From assembly GCA_017744365.1 (NCBI GenBank), contig JAGIBL010000005.1, positions 228,411-292,410 of the forward strand: DNA of 64,000 bases, written 5' to 3'. The stretch comes from Nocardioidaceae bacterium. GTDB taxonomy: Bacteria > Actinomycetota > Actinomycetes > Propionibacteriales > Nocardioidaceae. A program made the position numbers and the translations under genes. Below are positions 63,899 through 64,000 of this stretch, in pieces (the first letter of the stretch is position 1; each line of letters begins with the position of its first letter). The notes below the pieces were generated by a model. The model saw only the letters and a list, made by a program, of their open reading frames with translations. It was not told where the DNA came from and ran no database searches.

Positions 63899-64000
63899 CC
63901 AGTAGCCGTGCAGACGGAGGGATGATCCCGCTCGTGTGATTGCTGTCGTCTTCGCCCCCGTGACCAGGGTGCTCTTGTCGACCCTCATCGTCATGCCGCC
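63788..64000 (-). CDS. phage structural protein, C-terminal end only
   Basis: This leftward frame is open from the window edge to TGA 63788-63790. The visible 70 residues (KTTAITRAGSSLRLHGYWSGAADILQTGAVDMAWAAFYPT) resemble the end of a tail or structural protein, but no family can be fixed. An internal ATG at 63994 could be a start. It overlaps the acyltransferase tail. Confidence 0.45.
   Translation of the reverse strand, partial: GGMTMRVDKSTLVTGAKTTAITRAGSSLRLHGYWSGAADILQTGAVDMAWAAFYPTKLTNARTDAHFDAM

Larger units (their letters stand above)
57201..64000. mobile_element. prophage, one end (extends past the window)
   Basis: Immediately after tRNA-Asn the gene content changes to short phage genes: an AlpA-like regulator, DUF6221, a holin, fibre-tail adaptor, repeat-rich fibre, tail protein, a candidate lysin and a GDPD-like protein, in a leftward late operon. 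The matching attachment repeat, integrase, terminase and capsid genes are not in the window, so completeness and boundaries are unknown. A rightward acyltransferase lies within it. Confidence 0.85.

Overview
The window is high-GC actinobacterial DNA and looks like family Nocardioidaceae (Nocardioides-like). The evidence is gene order and content: leuS, degV, comEA-comEC, holA, rpsT, lepA, hemW, DUF3097, hrcA-dnaJ-rsmE, phoH-ybeY-CNNM-type protein, a cytidine-deaminase-like gene, era, dgt and dnaG, plus a 10-methyl fatty acid gene pair. The genus is inference. Many start codons sit 6-7 bases after a TANNNT-like -10 box, which suggests frequent leaderless transcription.

Positions 1-13000 hold a DUF1304 membrane protein fragment, an SDR oxidoreductase, galE, and leuS preceded by a leaderless Leu-codon leader peptide and an intrinsic terminator. 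They continue with degV, the DNA-uptake pair comEA-comEC, holA facing rpsT across a shared terminator, an NAD(P)-binding protein and a WS/DGAT acyltransferase. Positions 13000-28800 hold a DJ-1/PfpI protein, lepA, and a thioredoxin-reductase-like flavoprotein divergent from a MerR regulator and a coupled small-molecule kinase. Then come a DUF2510/DUF4328 membrane protein, an ECF42-type sigma factor with its YCII partner, an amidase, an acyl-CoA synthetase, hemW, DUF3097, a secreted DUF3152 protein, a PadR operon and an MBL-fold hydrolase.

Positions 28800-46100 hold a CIRCE-controlled hrcA-dnaJ-rsmE operon, a sigma/GerMN/AlkZ-like operon, a HIT protein coupled to a copper monooxygenase-like lipoprotein, phoH-ybeY-CNNM, tmsA-tmsB, two GH43 paralogues, a siderophore-interacting protein and era. 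Positions 46100-57200 hold an AbiEi/DUF559 nuclease-like gene flanked by inverted clusters of 32-bp repeats, an ABC exporter with a DesK/DesR-type two-component system, dgt, a SigE-family sigma with its partner, dnaG and tRNA-Asn. dnaG is interrupted by a 312-residue intein at a zinc-ligand cysteine.

From just after tRNA-Asn to the window end lies one end of a prophage: an AlpA-like regulator, a DUF6221 protein, and a leftward late operon encoding tail/fibre proteins, a candidate lysin, a GDPD-like enzyme, a membrane protein and a holin. A rightward acyltransferase gene is inserted in it. The integrase, capsid and packaging genes lie outside the window or are absent.

The most unusual signals are the DnaG intein, the leuS attenuator, and a two-box promoter shared by comEA-comEC and the repeat-flanked DUF559 gene (boxes 27 bp apart, 46 bp from the -10 in both). 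Two families of short intergenic repeats add to these.
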